Source: Rhineura floridana
Taxonomy: Eukaryota; Chordata; Lepidosauria; Squamata; Rhineuridae
Direction of reading: 5' to 3'
Assembly (NCBI RefSeq): GCF_030035675.1
Contig: NC_084482.1
Location: 225,909,943-225,973,942, forward strand
Length of the DNA: 64,000 nt
Positions 61,786 through 64,000 of the stretch are shown here, one piece after another. The notes beneath the pieces were generated by a model that was not told the DNA's origin, did not search any database, and worked only from the letters and a program-made list of their open reading frames with translations. The translations under genes were made by a program, and so were the position numbers. Position 1 is the stretch's first letter; each line of letters begins with the position of its first letter.

Positions 61786-62075
61786 AATATAGAAATGGCG
61801 GCAGTTTACTTGACAAGGTACACAGATAAAGAGAATGTGAATGTCCTATACAAAAAGTTCCAAAATCCTTCTCCTATGGTAAAAGTTAATGGAGGCCCAA
61901 ATGTTACCTTTTCATCACCTTGAGAGCATGAAGCCTGGCCTGTTAACTGGCTCTCATTTTGCTGAGACTTGGAGCTTATCCTACTTGTGACATCATACAT
62001 GATGTCATAGTGATGTGTTTCAATCCAGCCTGAGCCTGACTCTACAGAAAGTTTTATGGTTTAGTTCATAACTTA

Positions 62076-62416
62076 AAAAGCTGGTATAGCACAGTGGGGA
62101 GGAGAGCCTGGCTGGGAATCCAGAGTCTGTGAGTTCAAATCCCCGCTCGTGTCTCTTGGGTGTCAAGGCCCAGCTAAAGATCACCCCCACAGTGAGTGTC
62201 TCAGGGTTTACATGACCAGCCACCTGTGCAGCCGTGGGCAAGCTGCATAGTCCCAAGCAGCCCAGTTGCCCCCCAGCTGGCAGTTGCGGACAAGGAAGTG
62301 GCAGACTTGTGCAGCTGTGGCAAGCTAAGCAGGCCCTAGCCAGCTGGGCAGGACTAGACTCAGAGGGAGGCAATGGTAAAGCCCCTCTGAATACCGCTTA
62401 CCGTGAAAACCCTATT
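62076..62416 (+). mobile_element. tRNA-derived SINE, Sauria-like
   Basis: Counterpart of 29145-29485. Confidence 0.8.
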
Positions 62417-62417
62417 C

Positions 62418-62654
62418 AGAGAGCCAGTGTGGCATAGTGGTTAGAGTGTTGGACTACGACCTGGGAGACCAGGGTTCAAATCCCCACACAGCCATGAAGC
62501 TCACTGAGTGACTTTGGGCCAGTCACTGCCTCTGAGCCTCAGAGGAAGGCAATGGGAAACCCCCTCTGAACACTGCTTACCATGAAAACCCTATTTGTAG
62601 AGTAGCCATAAGTCGGGATCAACTTGAAGGAAGTCCATTTCCATTTCCATAACT
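62418..62654 (+). mobile_element. Sauria-type SINE with BovB-like 3' tail
   Basis: Counterpart of 29487-29722. Confidence 0.85.
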
Positions 62655-62925
62655 TTAACCCGGAAAGGTGTATTAATGCTCAAGTACAACTCTATTTTTA
62701 CAAACAGGATCAATCCATGTGACCACCCAGGTGAACTTCTTCTGCCAATTGCAGTCTTCAAGGCTAAGTCAAGTGGGCATGAGTGTGAATATTTTCCCCT
62801 TTAAAAAAAGATCTGTATTTTTCATTTATTTCTTTTCTTTCATTTATATCCCACCTTTCTTCTGTCATGGAATCCACGTCAATGTAGCAAATGACTAAAG
62901 AGATTCCCCCTGCTTGGGCTCCCAT

Positions 62926-64000
62926 TGTTACACTAAAAGGCTCTTTTCATCTGGGGGAAGCTCCAATAATCACACCAGATGGGAAACCAAGATATAAAAC
63001 AACACCTTTATTGATTACCAATATCTTTTGCAAAAGAGAGACCAGATATTCGGCTAGTGCCAGAAAATCAGTCTGAAGTGTGATTACAAAGGTACAGTTG
63101 ATATACACTCTCAAACCCTCCTTAAGACAGCCCCTCCCTTCTTGCTTGTATCTCTTCAATTGTCTTCATTGTCTTTGCATTGAGCTAGCATTCTAACCTT
63201 GAGCGCTCCTTGTGCTGTTCCTACCTCCCCCAGGCACAATGCATTCTTAGCTCATTCTCTACATGGTATCTTGTTACATGGGATGAACAAGCTGGTAACA
63301 GAACATTCAGCCTTCAGAGGCACCATTAGGAATTTTTGTTTTCTGCTGTTTCTATGTTAGGTCAGGTTAACTCATTCTCTGCTGTGTCAAATTAACACTA
63401 CATACTACAGTTCCCAAACTATATCTCATTTCATTACAATCCCCCCTCAAAAGCATTTAGGGGTTGAAACTTAATCATTTTCCTCTTCTATTGGTATGTC
63501 TCTCAGTCCTGGCCTTATGGAGGTATCTTGATCTAAAACCTCCAGGCAATCGTGTAACAACTCCCCTGGTTCAGGGATTAAGGTAGTTGGGTTCAAGGTA
63601 TTGCAAACTGACAGGGTCAGATTATTACGTCCAGTTAACAAATTCTCATAGGAAGACTGCCTTGAAGAATTGAGAACTTTATCCGCCTTTGTTCCCAGTA
63701 TTCTGGCTACATCATGTGTGCCTGTGATTTCCAGCTGTGCCCCCATGACAATTTTCTCAGCCTTTTGCAACAGGCACGCTGCTGCTGCTACCGCTGTCAA
63801 GCAGGTGGGCCACCCTTTGGCAACAGGATCCAATACTTTAGAATAGTATCCTATGGGTCGCCATTTGTCTCCCCATTTCTGTGTCAGGACTCGTGAAGCT
63901 ACTCCCTTGTTTTCGGTCACATACAGTCGGTATGGCTTCTGTCCATCTGGTAGGGCTTAGCACAGGAGGGTTGCTTAGGGCTTGTTTCAACTTCCTAAAT
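62926..64000 (-). mobile_element. endogenous retrovirus fossil, unit 2, cut by window end
   Basis: 3' LTR at 62926-63438 followed by the RNase H-connection region (63471-63920) as in unit 1. The left flank (ccat before tgttac) is the same, so this is the same insertion copied by the duplication. The other LTR should lie about 3.8 kb beyond the window. Confidence 0.88.

Larger units (their letters stand above)
44257..64000. repeat. direct tandem segmental duplication, unit 2 (cut by window end)
   Basis: Matches 11,278 to about 31,068 in the same orientation. Unit-specific differences include the CR1 tail at 44430-44492, the Ty1/copia insert at 52360-53833, and absence of the unit 1 inserts at 18195, 26055 and 26906. 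Identity is very high except in the first kilobase. Confidence 0.95.

Overview
The window looks like nuclear DNA of a squamate reptile, most likely a lizard; the species cannot be fixed by eye. The reasons are a vomeronasal type-2 receptor (V2R) tandem cluster, a BovB (RTE) LINE, tRNA-derived SINEs of the Sauria type that share sequence with BovB, abundant CR1 and L2 3' ends, and long AT-rich LINE tails. Introns, splice signals and retroelements make it plainly vertebrate; there is no operon structure.

Layout. (1) 1-4.1 kb: a C2H2 zinc-finger array on the + strand. An open frame of 829 codons (29 whole fingers) sits between decayed fingers. (2) 4.1-11.28 kb: no gene; SINEs, a palindromic MITE, an L2 endonuclease remnant, microsatellites. 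(3) 11,278-44,256: first unit of a direct tandem duplication. It carries a six-exon V2R gene on the - strand (11,646-21,058) whose exons join in frame to give 860 codons. Its introns hold CR1 and BovB copies. Upstream lie SINEs, CR1, L2, a gammaretrovirus-like fossil, a second LTR-bounded fossil (29,995-35,403), and a heap of nested CR1/L3/L2 fragments. (4) 44,257-64,000: second unit, cut by the window end. It repeats the first about 32.95 kb further on and holds a second V2R gene with the same six exons (44,595-55,402).

The two V2R genes are the biological content: class C GPCRs of vomeronasal sensory neurons, with signal peptide, Venus-flytrap ligand domain, cysteine-rich linker and seven-helix domain. 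Both look intact. They differ most in the 3' part of the last exon and its 3' flank, while the neighbouring introns are almost identical, which suggests conversion or selection in the seven-helix region. Both carry a GC-AG intron 4. Insertions present in one unit only (a Ty1/copia fossil in unit 2; an L2 end, an L1-like insert and another LINE-tail insert in unit 1) are younger than the duplication.

No RNA genes, CRISPR arrays or bacterial-type features were seen. I found nothing I would call a new molecular system. The strongest leads are the identity switch inside the V2R exon 6 pair, the P-to-S change in copy 1, the homogenised zinc fingers, and inverted BovB-type tails around a CR1 fragment.
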